The position numbers and the translations under genes were made by a program. A stretch of 64,000 nt of DNA from the NCBI GenBank assembly GCA_001544655.2, contig FCOD02000017.1:62001-126000 (forward strand), given 5' to 3'. The notes under the pieces are model-generated. The model made no database searches. It was not told the DNA's origin and saw only the letters and a list, made by a program, of their open reading frames with translations. Below, piece by piece: positions 1 through 9,149 of this stretch. Positions within the stretch are counted from its first letter, which is position 1, and every line of letters starts with the position of its first letter. The stretch is from Caballeronia turbans (lineage in GTDB: Bacteria; Pseudomonadota; Gammaproteobacteria; Burkholderiales; Burkholderiaceae).

Positions 1-206
1 AGCTCGGCGATGCGGATTCGAACGCAGTCATTCCTCGCCTGACTCTCGGCCGTTGGCGCGACCGCCTCTTTCCACCGCCTTGTCGCTTGAATGGTCCGTG
101 ACTTATAGCGCGGTGTCACCACGTTCAATCCCGCGCATTCGGGAAGCCGTCTTAACCGCTCGAGCGTGTCCTGCCAGACAAGAAAGTCGTTTTCTCGATC
201 ATTCAT
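1..206 (-). CDS. hypothetical protein, cut by window edge
   Basis: On the minus strand an open frame begins at an ATG at 204-206 and stays open to the window edge, giving about 68 visible residues (MNDRENDFLVWQDTLERL and onward). The start is preceded by a weak purine-rich stretch. The visible part is rich in Arg and Glu and matches no family I recognise. It could be a genuine gene whose 3' part lies outside the window, or a chance frame in GC-rich DNA. Only its length and reasonable codon choice support it. The 207-412 stretch after it shows nothing. Confidence 0.3.
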   Translation of the reverse strand, partial: MNDRENDFLVWQDTLERLRRLPECAGLNVVTPRYKSRTIQATRRWKEAVAPTAESQARNDCVRIRIAE

Positions 207-412
207 TCCTGACATCCCTCTGTGGCGACTGGTCAGCGTTTGATAGGAGCCGCTCCTCGCATGTTTTCACACACAAAAGCTGTCGGTCTTTCAATCCCGC
301 GCGCTGCGTGGGGCATGAATTTCAAAAAAAGAAGAGCGGCCGCGGACATCTACAAGCGTCGTTCTCACATCGTGGGCAAACCGAACATCAGTCGAGGGGA
401 CCGACCGGCTGG

Positions 413-1381
413 TCACGGTGCTTCGACTTGGGCAGCGGAAGCGGCGCTCAGTCGCCATCGTTGCGGCGTCATGCCGGTCACTTTCCGAAACACGGTCGTG
501 AAGTGTGCTTGCGAATTGAAGCCGACAGATATCGCGATTTGAGCGATGGGCATACGATTTTCCGCCAGCAGGCCCTTGGCGGTTTCCAGTCGCATGACAG
601 TGAGGTATGTGTGAGGGCTTAGTCCTGTCAAGCGCTTGAACTGCGACGCGAAATGCATTCGGCTGAGGCCGGCGAGGTCAGCGATGTCACTGAGCGTCAC
701 CCGCTCGCCTAATCGGCTCTCCATATACGCGATCGTCCGTTCGAGCCACCACGGAGGCAGCGCTTGCCTCGGCTTGTCGTCAAGCTGCGACCCATTCTCC
801 ATCGCGCGGGTGAGAATGGCCATCGCGAGACTGTTAGAAAAAGCGTGTGCGTACGGGTTCCTGAGAGCCTCGGTCTCAAGCAGCATGCACGCGAGCTTGC
901 CCATCATCGTATCGGCCGCAAAACCCGGATCCACAAGCCGATAATCCGGCGCAGCCGCCTTTCCGTGCAACTGGAGATGCACCGAAGCAACCACCGACCG
1001 AGGCACAAACACGTGAATAGCTTCGGCACTCCGGGTGAAGCTTGCCGCTAGCTGATCCTCCGGCGCGGTTACTTGCGTGGCGCCAAACGCAACGGGGCCA
1101 TTACGCAGGTTTCTTCCGTTTTTGGAACACGTAATGGTGGTTGCCCGCAGCAGCACTTCAATGATGTAGTGCGAGCTCTGAGTCGGGGCGGAATACCGAC
1201 GTTCGACGTGCGTCTCGTCTTTCCAGTAAGCAATGTTTATTCGATCGCCGCGGTGATCCATCGACGCTGCGATGGATCTCCACGAAACCTCCTTGATCAG
1301 GACGGGCAATTCGAAGTGTGGCGAAAGAAAATCATAAGCGGCAGCACGGTCAACCAACACAGGATCAGTCGTAGTCACCAT
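413..1381 (-). CDS. AraC family transcriptional regulator
   Basis: This 322-residue protein has the layout of AraC/XylS regulators: an N-terminal sensing domain of about 200 residues and a C-terminal double helix-turn-helix. The second half shows the family hallmarks. A first helix pair lies around VTLSDIADLAGLSRMHFASQF, a second around PIAQIAISVGFNSQAHFTTVF, and the protein ends in the usual FRKVTGMTPQRWR signature. It should bind DNA as a transcription activator in the cytoplasm. It is transcribed in the same direction as the aldehyde dehydrogenase upstream but 414 bases away, so it is probably a separate unit. Its inducer and targets cannot be read from the sequence. Confidence 0.9.
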   Translation of the reverse strand: MVTTTDPVLVDRAAAYDFLSPHFELPVLIKEVSWRSIAASMDHRGDRINIAYWKDETHVERRYSAPTQSSHYIIEVLLRATTITCSKNGRNLRNGPVAFGATQVTAPEDQLAASFTRSAEAIHVFVPRSVVASVHLQLHGKAAAPDYRLVDPGFAADTMMGKLACMLLETEALRNPYAHAFSNSLAMAILTRAMENGSQLDDKPRQALPPWWLERTIAYMESRLGERVTLSDIADLAGLSRMHFASQFKRLTGLSPHTYLTVMRLETAKGLLAENRMPIAQIAISVGFNSQAHFTTVFRKVTGMTPQRWRLSAASAAQVEAP

Positions 1382-1795
1382 CGAGCGCGTAGTAGCTGAA
1401 GCAATGTTTCAATCGGCACTTGCGGACTATTCCGGCGAGAGCCGGATTGATTCCCTGCGAACCACAACGTCAGTCGGCGACGATGGCCAGGACTGGAAGT
1501 GCCACCCGAAGTCCGAGGAGCCAAGCTTTCAGCGAATCAACGCCGCCTGGCTCGCTCGATGATTGCAGCGAACGCATCGTCCAGACAAGCCGCGGCCGAA
1601 GACCGGCGGCGATCAACGTCCGGTTGATACTTACATTACTTGCGTTCGCAGAATAATGCAAACAATTTGATTCTATGCTGCATTGAGTGCATACATTTCG
1701 ACGCTGATCACATATTCGTCTGCATCGCGCTAACAGGCCGGCCACCGCAGCCCGGCGAAATCGCACGGAGATGTGGGTGGGCTTGAATCGCGGGC
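1382..1795. other. intergenic, no gene seen
   Basis: This 414-base gap separates the aldehyde dehydrogenase stop from the AraC start on the minus strand. Short frames occur on both strands but none has family features or a good ribosome binding site. The AT-richer part near 1625-1710 probably carries the AraC promoter, although no convincing -35/-10 pair is visible. Confidence 0.5.
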
Positions 1796-3217
1796 TTAAC
1801 GGACGCCCAGCAGTGCCTTCGGTTCGAGGAACGCTTCGATGCCGAACGTGCCGTATTCGCGGCCGATGCCCGATTGCTTGAATCCGCCGAACGGCGCAGC
1901 AGGTTCATGCGCGAGCGTGTTGACGAGCACGCGCCCCGCGTCGATGCGCGACGCCACTGCGTTCGCTCGCGCGGCGTCCGATGAAGCGATGTACGCCTGC
2001 AAAATATAAGGCGTATCGTTGGCGATCGCGATGGCATCTTCGATATCGCCGTACGCGATGATCGACAGCACAGGCCCGAAGATTTCCTCTCGCGCAATGG
2101 TCATGTCGTTGGTCACGCCGCTGAAGAGCGTCGGACGCACGAACCAGCCCGCGCCGACGTGATCCGGACGCCCCTCGCCACCCGCGATCAGTCGCGCGCC
2201 CTCATCGATGCCAATACGGATATAACGCTGCACGCGCTCCCATTGCTTGCGGCTCACCATCGGGCCGATGCTCGTATGCGGATCGCGCGGATCGCCCGAG
2301 AGAATCTTCTCGATGGCGCTCACGATTTTCTCTTCGAACTCCGCGAGCCGCGCACGCGGCACCAGAACGCGCGTGCCCGCGATGCATGCCTGACCGCTGT
2401 TCATGAAGCCAGCATCGAGCGCGAGCGGCACGGCTTCGTCGAAGTTCGCATCGTCGAGCACGATCGTCGGCGACTTGCCGCCGAGTTCGAGCGTCACGCG
2501 CTTGAGCGTATCGGCGGCTGTGCGCAGGATCGTCTTGCCGACGACCGTCGATCCCGTGAACGACAGCTTCGCGACATCGGGATGCGCGCTGATCTCCGCG
2601 CCCACAATATCGCCTCGGCCCGTGACGATGTTGAACACGCCTGCCGGAAGTCCCGCCTCATGCAGCGCTTCGGTGACGACGCGCGTTTGCATCGCGCTCA
2701 TTTCGCTCGGTTTGATGACCGCCGTGCAACCCGCCGCGAGCGCCGCCGCCAGCTTGCCGCAGATAAAGCCGGCGTCGCTATTCCACGGCGTGATCAGCCC
2801 GGCAACGCCGAGCGGTTGCATCACCACTTTTGCCGTACCCGCGTCACGCAGGAACGCATGGTCTTCGAGCACCTTCGCCGCTTCCAGCAGCACGTTGCTC
2901 GCGTGTCGCGCCATCCAGCGGCCGCGCGAAACCGGTGCGCCGTATTCTTCGACGATGGCCTCGAAAAGCTCATCCTCTTTCGCGATGACGGCGGCGTGCA
3001 TGCGCTTCAGCATGTCGATACGTTCGCGCTTGTCCGTCCGCGAGAATGCGGGAAATGCGCGCTTCGCCGCCGCAATTGCATTGCGCGCATCGTCCTTGTC
3101 TGCGAGGCGCACGCGGCCGATAACTTTTTCTGTCGCGGGATTGAAGAGTTCGAAAAGCTCGTTGCCGTGCGGCGTGACAAACGCGCCGCCGATATAAATC
3201 TGGTCGATGTCATGCAT
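1796..3217 (-). CDS. NAD(P)-dependent aldehyde dehydrogenase
   Basis: A 473-residue aldehyde dehydrogenase superfamily protein of normal length. It shows the family catalytic glutamate in LELGGKSP, the catalytic cysteine in NSGQACIAG, the cofactor-loop sequence FTGSTVVGK, and the C-terminal FGGFKQSGIGREYG signature. It should oxidise an aldehyde to a carboxylate in the cytoplasm. It is divergent from the LysR gene at 3318 with a 100-base gap, so that regulator is the likely controller. The substrate is unknown. The sequence looks closest to the broad benzaldehyde/betaine-aldehyde group, but that is not decisive. Confidence 0.9.
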   Translation of the reverse strand: MHDIDQIYIGGAFVTPHGNELFELFNPATEKVIGRVRLADKDDARNAIAAAKRAFPAFSRTDKRERIDMLKRMHAAVIAKEDELFEAIVEEYGAPVSRGRWMARHASNVLLEAAKVLEDHAFLRDAGTAKVVMQPLGVAGLITPWNSDAGFICGKLAAALAAGCTAVIKPSEMSAMQTRVVTEALHEAGLPAGVFNIVTGRGDIVGAEISAHPDVAKLSFTGSTVVGKTILRTAADTLKRVTLELGGKSPTIVLDDANFDEAVPLALDAGFMNSGQACIAGTRVLVPRARLAEFEEKIVSAIEKILSGDPRDPHTSIGPMVSRKQWERVQRYIRIGIDEGARLIAGGEGRPDHVGAGWFVRPTLFSGVTNDMTIAREEIFGPVLSIIAYGDIEDAIAIANDTPYILQAYIASSDAARANAVASRIDAGRVLVNTLAHEPAAPFGGFKQSGIGREYGTFGIEAFLEPKALLGVR

Positions 3218-3317
3218 GATGAATTCGCTCGGTCGATGTATTGAGCAAAAGATAAGGCGTTTGCATTGATTCGACTAGACGTACAATCCGGCATGACCTA
3301 TTGAACGATTTAGCATA

Positions 3318-4265
3318 ATGAAAACATCGGGGCTCACCGAACTCGAAGCGGTTCTTTCCGTCGCGCGGCATCGCAGCTTTCGCGCGGCGGCGAATGAACT
3401 GAGCGTATCGACGTCCGCGCTGAGTCATGCGATCGCCGCGCTGGAGGCTCGCATCGGCGTGCGGCTCTTCAATCGCACGACCCGAAGCGTGTCGCTTTCC
3501 GAGGCCGGCGCGCAATTCGTGCAGAACATCGCGCCCGCGCTTTCGACGATTCGCGACGCGCTCGAACAGGCCGGCAGCTTTCGCGACACGCCATCGGGTA
3601 CGTTGCGTATAAATACATCGGTGGGCGCGGCGCATCAGGCGATGCCGCTTTTCATCGCGTTCTTGAAGCGCTATCCGGACATGAAGCTCGATATCGTCAC
3701 CGAAGGCCGGCTCATCGATATCGTCGTCGAAGGTTTCGATGCGGGCATTCGTCTGCTGGAAACCGTACCGCAAGACATGATCGCGGTGCCGTTCGGCGAT
3801 CGCCAGCGCTTCGCCGTCGTCGGCAGTCCCGCGTACTTCGAACAGCACAAGCCGCCACGCACGCCTGCCGACCTCGCGACGCATCGCTGCATTCGCAGCC
3901 GCATGCCGAGCGGGTCGATCTATCAATGGGAATTCGAGCGGCATGGCGAATCCATACGCATCGATGGCGACGGCGCGCTGACGCTCGACGAACCGGGCAT
4001 GATGCTGACCGCCGCGCGCGCGGGGATCGGTCTCGCTTACCTGACCGAATGGAATGTCGCCGCGGATCTCGAAGCAGGCGCCCTCGTGCGCGTGCTCGAA
4101 GACTGGACGCCGCCGCTCGACGGACTATGCCTCTACTATCCCGGCCGTCGTCATGTGCCGGCGGGCTTGCGCGCATTGACGGACATGATCCGCGAATATG
4201 CCGACGCAAATCGAAAGCACCCGGCGCCGAAAAAGAAGCGTCGAAAGGTCAATTCAAAGACTTAA
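3318..4265 (+). CDS. LysR family transcriptional regulator
   Basis: A 315-residue LysR-type regulator. The N-terminal helix-turn-helix (about residues 8-65) reads LEAVLSVARHRSFRAAANEL followed by the usual SALSHAIAALEARIGVRLF pattern. The rest is a periplasmic-binding-like effector domain. The C-terminus carries a basic tail (KKKRRK) that is unusual for the family and could be a dispensable extension. It is divergent from the aldehyde dehydrogenase at 1796-3217 and probably controls it and itself. It is followed by a clear terminator, so it is monocistronic. It resembles the CrgA/DsdC-like group of LysR proteins often found beside dehydrogenases. Confidence 0.92.
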   Translation: MKTSGLTELEAVLSVARHRSFRAAANELSVSTSALSHAIAALEARIGVRLFNRTTRSVSLSEAGAQFVQNIAPALSTIRDALEQAGSFRDTPSGTLRINTSVGAAHQAMPLFIAFLKRYPDMKLDIVTEGRLIDIVVEGFDAGIRLLETVPQDMIAVPFGDRQRFAVVGSPAYFEQHKPPRTPADLATHRCIRSRMPSGSIYQWEFERHGESIRIDGDGALTLDEPGMMLTAARAGIGLAYLTEWNVAADLEAGALVRVLEDWTPPLDGLCLYYPGRRHVPAGLRALTDMIREYADANRKHPAPKKKRRKVNSKT

Positions 4266-4289
4266 CGCCGCCATCAGTTTCGGCGTTTT
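4264..4289 (+). terminator. Rho-independent terminator after LysR gene
   Basis: The stem AACGCCG (4264-4270) pairs with CGGCGTT (4281-4287) around a 10-base loop and runs into TTTT. The 5' arm overlaps the LysR stop codon. Confidence 0.6.
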
Positions 4290-4740
4290 GAGCGTGAGGC
4301 GTGCGATCGTCGCTTGAAAGCGTCGTCGTCGACGAGCTCGGTCGTGAAGGCACGTGTCGGGACGCCGTTGACGGCGCGACGGGCGCGCAAGGCTTATCGG
4401 AGCATGTAGTCGCGTACTCGTGCCGACGCGTTGTTGTGGGCCGTTATCCCGATGATCCCGGCAGCGCAGCAGGTCCCGATCGAATTACAGAACAGAAAGG
4501 ACGACCTGTAGATCGCAGGCACGGCGAGCAGTCGCTTGGGAACGTCTGGCGATATGCGTTCGGCACTATGTACCTCGCAAACGATGGAGCCGATGAGTGA
4601 CCCCCCCGCCGAACTCGCCGTCAATCGCGGCGCGACCGCGTGGAACGCACGCGTCACGAGCATGTGGTGTCCATTCCCACCGTAAATAGTCATCCGTGCG
4701 CGTCCTTCACCATCAAGATATCGCACTCCCAGCGCCGCAT
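4290..4740. other. intergenic, no convincing gene
   Basis: About 450 bases lie between the LysR terminator and the operator of the catabolic operon. A minus-strand frame at 4394-4753 (119 residues) and a plus-strand frame at 4301-4600 have no family features. The minus frame would start inside the operator. I treat this as non-coding or decayed sequence. Confidence 0.5.
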
Positions 4741-4768
4741 GTTGATCATACATTCAAGATTGATCAAC
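4741..4768. promoter_or_regulatory. 28-bp inverted-repeat operator, site 1
   Basis: GTTGATC (4741-4747) and GATCAAC (4762-4768) form a perfect inverted repeat with a 14-base spacer. An element with the same arms and the same spacer length sits at 18912-18939, between the helix-turn-helix/citrate-synthase gene and the thiamine-enzyme gene. The right arm overlaps the -35 box of the promoter at 4760-4788. I infer that it binds the fusion regulator encoded at 17476-18825. Confidence 0.75.
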
Positions 4769-4788
4769 GCCGAGAAGCGCCATATAGT
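4760..4788 (+). promoter_or_regulatory. sigma-70-like promoter of the meta-cleavage operon
   Basis: A -35 hexamer TTGATC (4760-4765) and a -10 hexamer TATAGT (4783-4788) are separated by exactly 17 bases, about 45 bases upstream of the first GTG start at 4834. The -35 box lies inside the right arm of the 28-bp operator, which would suit repression by occlusion or activation from the -35 region. Confidence 0.6.
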
Positions 4789-4833
4789 CGTCTCAACAGC
4801 ACTATAAAAGACTAAGCCAGTGGAGACGAGAAC

Positions 4834-5670
4834 GTGAGCGACAACCCTGAAATCGGACAGTCCATCCTCGCGCGAGAAATCCGGACGAATTATCATGACA
4901 TTGGAACCGGCAAACCGGTTCTGCTGATCCATGGCTCCGGACCCGGCGTCACCGCGTGGGCCAACTGGCGAGGCACCATCCCGGCGCTCGCCCAGTATGG
5001 CCGGGTGCTTGCGCCTGACATGGCCGGCTTCGGCTACACCGATCGGTTCGACGACGGCATTTACGGACTCGATCGATGGATCGACCATGTATTCGGTTTC
5101 CTCGATGCACTCGACATAGTGTCGGTCAGCGTCATCGGCAATTCGTTCGGCGGCGCGCTGGCGCTCGCCATGGCCGCGCGCCGGCCAAATCGGGTCGAAC
5201 GGCTCGTACTCATGGGAAGCGTTGGTGTCTCGTTTCCGATCACCGAAGGTCTCGACGCCGTCTGGGGCTACACGCCTTCGCTCGAAAATATGCAACGCAT
5301 CATGCAGTATTTCGCGTTCGATCAGTCCCGCCTCACCCCGGCGCTCGCCAGCATGCGATACGAGGCGAGTATTCGCCCCGGCTGCAGCGAAGCCTTCGCC
5401 CAGATGTTCCCGGCCCCTCGCCAGCGCTGGGTCGAAGCGATGGCGACGCCCGTTGCGGACATCCAGGCGCTTCCACATGAAACGCTTATCGTGCATGGCC
5501 GCGACGATCAGGTCATCCCGCCCGCCACTTCCCTCGCGTTACACGAGCACATTGAAAACTCGCAACTGCACATGTTCGGCCGCTGCGGTCACTGGACCCA
5601 GATCGAGCAGGCGGAGCGCTTCAACCGGCTTGTCGTCGAGTTTCTCTTCAACGAATCGAAAGATTCGTGA
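4834..5670 (+). CDS. alpha/beta hydrolase, meta-cleavage product hydrolase (CmtE/BphD type)
   Basis: A 278-residue alpha/beta hydrolase beginning at a GTG preceded by GGAG at 4822-4825. It has the oxyanion region HGSGPGVTAWANW, the nucleophile elbow GNSFGG with Ser104, the acid in GRDD near Asp224, and His253 in GRCGHW. These are the features of enzymes that cleave the C-C bond of 2-hydroxy-6-oxo-hexadienoates. The products would be a carboxylic acid and 2-hydroxypenta-2,4-dienoate, which the downstream hydratase consumes. It is the first gene of the operon, and its stop overlaps an in-frame GTG of the next frame. The side chain of the substrate is unknown. Confidence 0.88.
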   Translation: MSDNPEIGQSILAREIRTNYHDIGTGKPVLLIHGSGPGVTAWANWRGTIPALAQYGRVLAPDMAGFGYTDRFDDGIYGLDRWIDHVFGFLDALDIVSVSVIGNSFGGALALAMAARRPNRVERLVLMGSVGVSFPITEGLDAVWGYTPSLENMQRIMQYFAFDQSRLTPALASMRYEASIRPGCSEAFAQMFPAPRQRWVEAMATPVADIQALPHETLIVHGRDDQVIPPATSLALHEHIENSQLHMFGRCGHWTQIEQAERFNRLVVEFLFNESKDS

Positions 5671-5741
5671 CCCCTTATAAATTACCGGCTCCGCGCCGCG
5701 ACCGCGGCCGGGACATGAGCAAGCCGACGACAGGAGACATC

Positions 5742-6605
5742 GTGATCGAATTGAAGGATGTGTCATACGTGCGTCTTGGCACGCGCGATCTTGAAAGCGC
5801 GACCCGTTACGCGACCGAGGTCTTGGGTCTTCAGATTGCACGGCGTGGAGAGAAGAACGTCTATCTGCGCTCGGATGACCGGGACCACACACTGGTGTTC
5901 TCGGAAGGGGATCCGGCTCGACAGGTCAGTGGCTTCGAGGTCCCAACACCTGAAGCGCTCGATCATGCGGCTAAAGTGCTCGACGACGCGCGTATCGCGT
6001 TCACGCGCGGCAGCGCGGCCGAGGCGGAGCAGCGTTGCGTGCGTGACTTCATCAGCTTTGCGGATCCCAGTGGCAACCATATTGATCTGGTGGTGTCGCC
6101 GCATCATCGTGGACAGCGCTACTACGGTACGCGCGACGCGGGTATCACCGGTTTCAGCCATATCGGCCTGTGCACCACGGACGCGAAGCGCGACGAGAAG
6201 TTCTGGACCGAGGTACTCGGCGCCCGCGTGAGCGATCGAATCGGCGATGCAGCCCTGCTGCGCATCGATCCTGTGCATCACAAGGTCGCGCTGTTGCCAT
6301 CGCCGCACGCAGGCGTGCAGCACATTAATCACCAGGTGGAGAGCATCGACGACATCATGCGGGCCTGGTACATCCTGAAGGAGAAGAACATTCGAATTCG
6401 CTTCGGGCCGGGGCGACATCCGACCTCCGGCGCGATGTTCCTGTACTTCGAGGGACCCGACGGCATGGTCTACGAGTATTCGAGCGGCGTTCGCGTGTTC
6501 AGCGAGGAAGAGCATCTCACGCATCTTCCGCGACAGTTCCCGTTCGAGCCAAGTTCCTTCTGCATGTGGGGTTCGAAGCCCGAAGTGCTGGAGTTCGGCT
6601 CATGA
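5742..6605 (+). CDS. extradiol ring-cleavage dioxygenase, type I two-domain
   Basis: A vicinal-oxygen-chelate extradiol dioxygenase. From the chosen GTG at 5742 (AGGAG at 5732-5736) it has 287 residues. Upstream in-frame starts exist at 5715 (ATG) and 5667 (GTG), but the 5742 start gives the family N-terminus, MIELKDVSYVRLGTRDL. The Fe(II) ligands are His140 in FSHIGL, His197 in INHQVE and Glu245 in VYEYSS. The protein should cleave a catechol next to its hydroxyls. The cluster context points to a carboxylated or alkylated catechol such as 2,3-dihydroxy-p-cumate. It overlaps the next gene by four bases, so the two are probably translationally coupled. Confidence 0.88.
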   Translation: MIELKDVSYVRLGTRDLESATRYATEVLGLQIARRGEKNVYLRSDDRDHTLVFSEGDPARQVSGFEVPTPEALDHAAKVLDDARIAFTRGSAAEAEQRCVRDFISFADPSGNHIDLVVSPHHRGQRYYGTRDAGITGFSHIGLCTTDAKRDEKFWTEVLGARVSDRIGDAALLRIDPVHHKVALLPSPHAGVQHINHQVESIDDIMRAWYILKEKNIRIRFGPGRHPTSGAMFLYFEGPDGMVYEYSSGVRVFSEEEHLTHLPRQFPFEPSSFCMWGSKPEVLEFGS

Positions 6606-7297
6606 GCGCGATCGAAGCGTCTCCTGCGCAGCAGGCGACCGTGCGAATGGCGGCACGCGCATTAGGGCGCGCGGGACTGGTCCATGCCTACGGGCACTGC
6701 AGTCTACGTCTGAATCACGACTATCTGCTGGTGTGCGCGCCGATGCCGCCGGGATTAATCCAACGCGAGGCCGGCGTGGTCGTGCCGATCCGCGGCGAAT
6801 TGCCCGATGGCGTGCTGGGCGAAGTCCGGATCCATCAACAAATCTATGCGAGAAGGGATGACGTGGGCGCCGTCGCGCGCAGCATGCCTCCTTCAGTTAT
6901 GAGTCTCTCGACCGCCGGCATCACGCCGGTTCCGCGTCATGGGCCGGGCACCTATTTCGCGCCGTCTGCGCCGCTTTGGGACGACGTGCAGCTGGTTCGC
7001 TCCACGCCGCAGGCCGAAGGCGTGGCCCAAACCCTTGGCCACGCGCGGGCAGTCGTTATGCGCGGCAATGGTGCAGTCGTCGTGGGCGCCACCCTGGAAG
7101 AGGCGGTTGCCTTTACTTGGTTCCTCGAAGATGCTGCGCGGGTTGAATGCGCTGTTCGTGCAATGCGCCTTGAAAACGCGTCCGCGATGAGTGCGGAAGA
7201 CGCGGCGCGACGTGCGACGACAGCGGGACGCGTCATCGAGCGAATGTGGGACTATCTCAGCGCCGGTGACCTCGAGCTCGACAGTTCGCAGCCCTAA
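6602..7297 (+). CDS. class II aldolase/adducin-like protein, CmtD-type decarboxylase candidate
   Basis: A 231-residue member of the class II aldolase fold, starting at an ATG that overlaps the previous stop (ATGA). In p-cumate pathways a protein of this fold decarboxylates the ring-fission product, and its place between extradiol dioxygenase and hydratase fits that role. The general acid-base glutamate of the fold appears as Glu74 (GEVRIHQQIY). By motif alignment all three usual zinc histidines are replaced: the HxH pair by Arg93 and Met95 (ARSMPPS) and the third by Asn156 (MRGNGAV). It may therefore use another mechanism, a different metal site, or be a non-enzymatic partner. Confidence 0.7.
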   Translation: MSAIEASPAQQATVRMAARALGRAGLVHAYGHCSLRLNHDYLLVCAPMPPGLIQREAGVVVPIRGELPDGVLGEVRIHQQIYARRDDVGAVARSMPPSVMSLSTAGITPVPRHGPGTYFAPSAPLWDDVQLVRSTPQAEGVAQTLGHARAVVMRGNGAVVVGATLEEAVAFTWFLEDAARVECAVRAMRLENASAMSAEDAARRATTAGRVIERMWDYLSAGDLELDSSQP

Positions 7298-7322
7298 CCG
7301 ACAATCAAGATCAGGAGAAGAC

Positions 7323-8108
7323 ATGGAGTCGATGCAGATCGGCACGGTTGCGCACGCGCTGTTCGATGCCCTTGAGGGTTGTGAGCCGATCGCGCCGCTC
7401 ACGATGACCGAGCCTGGCATGACCATCCCCGATGCCTACGAGATTCAACGCCGCATGATCGCCACGCGACTCGCGAAGCGAGGCGAGCGCATCGTCGGCA
7501 AGAAGATCGGAATCACGAGCGAAGCCGTAATGAACATGCTCGATGTTCGGCAGCCGGATTTCGGGCAGCTCACCTCGGGCATGCAGTTCGCCAACGGCGC
7601 GACGATTCCGCTGTCGCAATTCATTGCGCCGCGCGCCGAAGGGGAAATTGCGTTTCTGCTGGCAAAGGAGTTGAGTGGGCCGGGGCTCACCGCGCATGAC
7701 GTGCTGGACGCAACCGAGTGGGTCATGCCTTGCTTCGAGATCGTCGACTCGCGCATCCGCGACTGGAAGATCCGCATTCAGGACACGGTCGCCGACAACG
7801 CCTCGTCGGGTGCCTTCGTGATCGGCGAGGGGCGGGCAGATCCGCGCGCTCTCGACCTCGCGGGAATCACGATGAGATTCTCGCGCAACGGCGAAACCGT
7901 CGGCACCGGCCAAGGTTCTGCCGCGCTGGGGCATCCGATCAATGCGGTCGTCTGGCTCGCCAATCAGCTCGGCGAGTTCGGGATGCCGTTGCGTGCGGGC
8001 GAGATCATCTTGTCCGGTGCGCTTTCGGCGATGGTGCCGGCGCGCGCGGGAGACCACATGCGTGTCGAGTTCGACGGTCTGGGTCACGCCGACGTCGCTT
8101 TCGCATGA
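7323..8108 (+). CDS. mhpD: 2-oxopent-4-enoate (2-hydroxypenta-2,4-dienoate) hydratase
   Basis: A 261-residue hydratase of the MhpD/BphH/CmtF family. The start is ATG 7323, with AGGAG about eight bases upstream; the open frame extends further 5' but without a ribosome binding site. Family features include VGKKIGITSEAV and the metal-binding carboxylate cluster in APRAEGEIAFLL. The sequence VDSRIRDWKI, the VADNASS segment and the C-terminal ILSGALSAMVPARAGD are also typical. It adds water to the dienoate released by the hydrolase to make 4-hydroxy-2-oxovalerate. Together with the next two genes it forms the standard lower meta-pathway trio. Confidence 0.93.
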   Translation: MESMQIGTVAHALFDALEGCEPIAPLTMTEPGMTIPDAYEIQRRMIATRLAKRGERIVGKKIGITSEAVMNMLDVRQPDFGQLTSGMQFANGATIPLSQFIAPRAEGEIAFLLAKELSGPGLTAHDVLDATEWVMPCFEIVDSRIRDWKIRIQDTVADNASSGAFVIGEGRADPRALDLAGITMRFSRNGETVGTGQGSAALGHPINAVVWLANQLGEFGMPLRAGEIILSGALSAMVPARAGDHMRVEFDGLGHADVAFA

Positions 8109-8156
8109 CGCGTGCTCATCACGCGTTCGAATCAAACAGGACCAGAGGAAACGACA

Positions 8157-9149
8157 ATGGATTCGAAAGAGGCAAATAGGCCACTCAAGGCGGCGATCAT
8201 CGGTTCCGGGAACATCGGTACCGATCTGCTGGTGAAGATATTGCGTCATGGGCGAAATGTGGAAGCCGCGATCATGGTCGGAATCGATGCAGCTTCTGAT
8301 GGCCTTGCGAGAGCACGGCGGCTTGGCCTGCAAACTTGCGACAGTGGCGTGGACGGCTTGTTGTCGATGCCGGAGTTTGCCCATATCGACATGGTGTTCG
8401 ATGCCACGTCCGCGGCGGCGCACGTACGCAACGACGCGTTACTGCGCGCTGCAAAACCTGGCATCCGCTTGATCGATCTCACGCCCGCCGCCATTGGACC
8501 GTACTGTGTGCCCGTGGTGAACCTGGACATGCATCGCGACGTCCACAACCTCAACATGGTGACGTGCGGCGGTCAGGCGACCATTCCGGTCGTCGCAGCG
8601 GTGTCGAGCGTCACGCGTGTTCATTACGCGGAGATTGTCGCGTCGATTTCGAGCCGTTCGGCGGGACCTGGAACGCGCGCTAACATCGACGAGTTCACCG
8701 AAACCACGTCGCGTGCGCTGGAAACGGTGGGCGGCGCTGCACGCGGCAAGGCGATCATCGTGCTCAACCCCGCCGAGCCACCCTTGCTCATGCGCGATAC
8801 GGTCTTCACGCTTTCCGAAGACGCTGACGAAAGCGCCGTCGAAACGGCGATCGTGGACATGGTCGAGTCCGTTCGTGCGTACGTGCCCGGCTACCGGCTC
8901 AAGCAACGCGTGCAGTTCGAGCGGATTCCTTCTAGCCGTCCGGTCGAAGTGCCGGGGCTCGGTCTGCGCAGCGGGCTCAAGACCTCGGTATTTCTGGAGG
9001 TGGAAGGCGCGGCCCACTATCTCCCCGCCTACGCGGGCAATCTGGACATTATGACGTCGGCGGCGCTCGCGGCGGCCGAGGCCATCGCGGCGCGGCAGAC
9101 CGCTTCGGGGCAAGGCGCGTTCGACGACACCTTCGCGGGGATCCAATGA
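8157..9149 (+). CDS. mhpF: acetaldehyde dehydrogenase (acylating)
   Basis: A 330-residue CoA-acylating acetaldehyde dehydrogenase (MhpF/BphJ/DmpF). ATG 8157 is preceded by AGAGGAA and gives the usual N-terminus before the NAD-binding [10 protein letters not shown]. The catalytic cysteine is in [11 protein letters not shown]. The C-terminal region is rich in Ala and Glu and ends near the aldolase-docking region seen in the family. It converts acetaldehyde, channelled from the aldolase, to acetyl-CoA with NAD and CoA. It overlaps the aldolase gene by four bases, as is common for this obligate two-enzyme complex. Confidence 0.95.
   Translation: MDSKEANRPLKAAIIGSGNIGTDLLVKILRHGRNVEAAIMVGIDAASDGLARARRLGLQTCDSGVDGLLSMPEFAHIDMVFDATSAAAHVRNDALLRAAKPGIRLIDLTPAAIGPYCVPVVNLDMHRDVHNLNMVTCGGQATIPVVAAVSSVTRVHYAEIVASISSRSAGPGTRANIDEFTETTSRALETVGGAARGKAIIVLNPAEPPLLMRDTVFTLSEDADESAVETAIVDMVESVRAYVPGYRLKQRVQFERIPSSRPVEVPGLGLRSGLKTSVFLEVEGAAHYLPAYAGNLDIMTSAALAAAEAIAARQTASGQGAFDDTFAGIQ

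Noticed and set aside
1-28. TTCGAAC-like string resembling a tRNA T-arm on the minus strand
   Set aside because: The flanking bases cannot form the 5-bp T-stem and no acceptor or anticodon arms follow.
53-622. 189-residue plus-strand frame at the left edge
   Set aside because: Runs antisense to the end of the AraC gene and has no family features or ribosome binding site.
2159-3244. 361-residue plus-strand frame
   Set aside because: Antisense shadow of the aldehyde dehydrogenase; His/Arg-rich with no motifs.
4394-4753. 119-residue minus-strand frame before the meta-cleavage operon
   Set aside because: Begins inside the 28-bp operator and matches no family.
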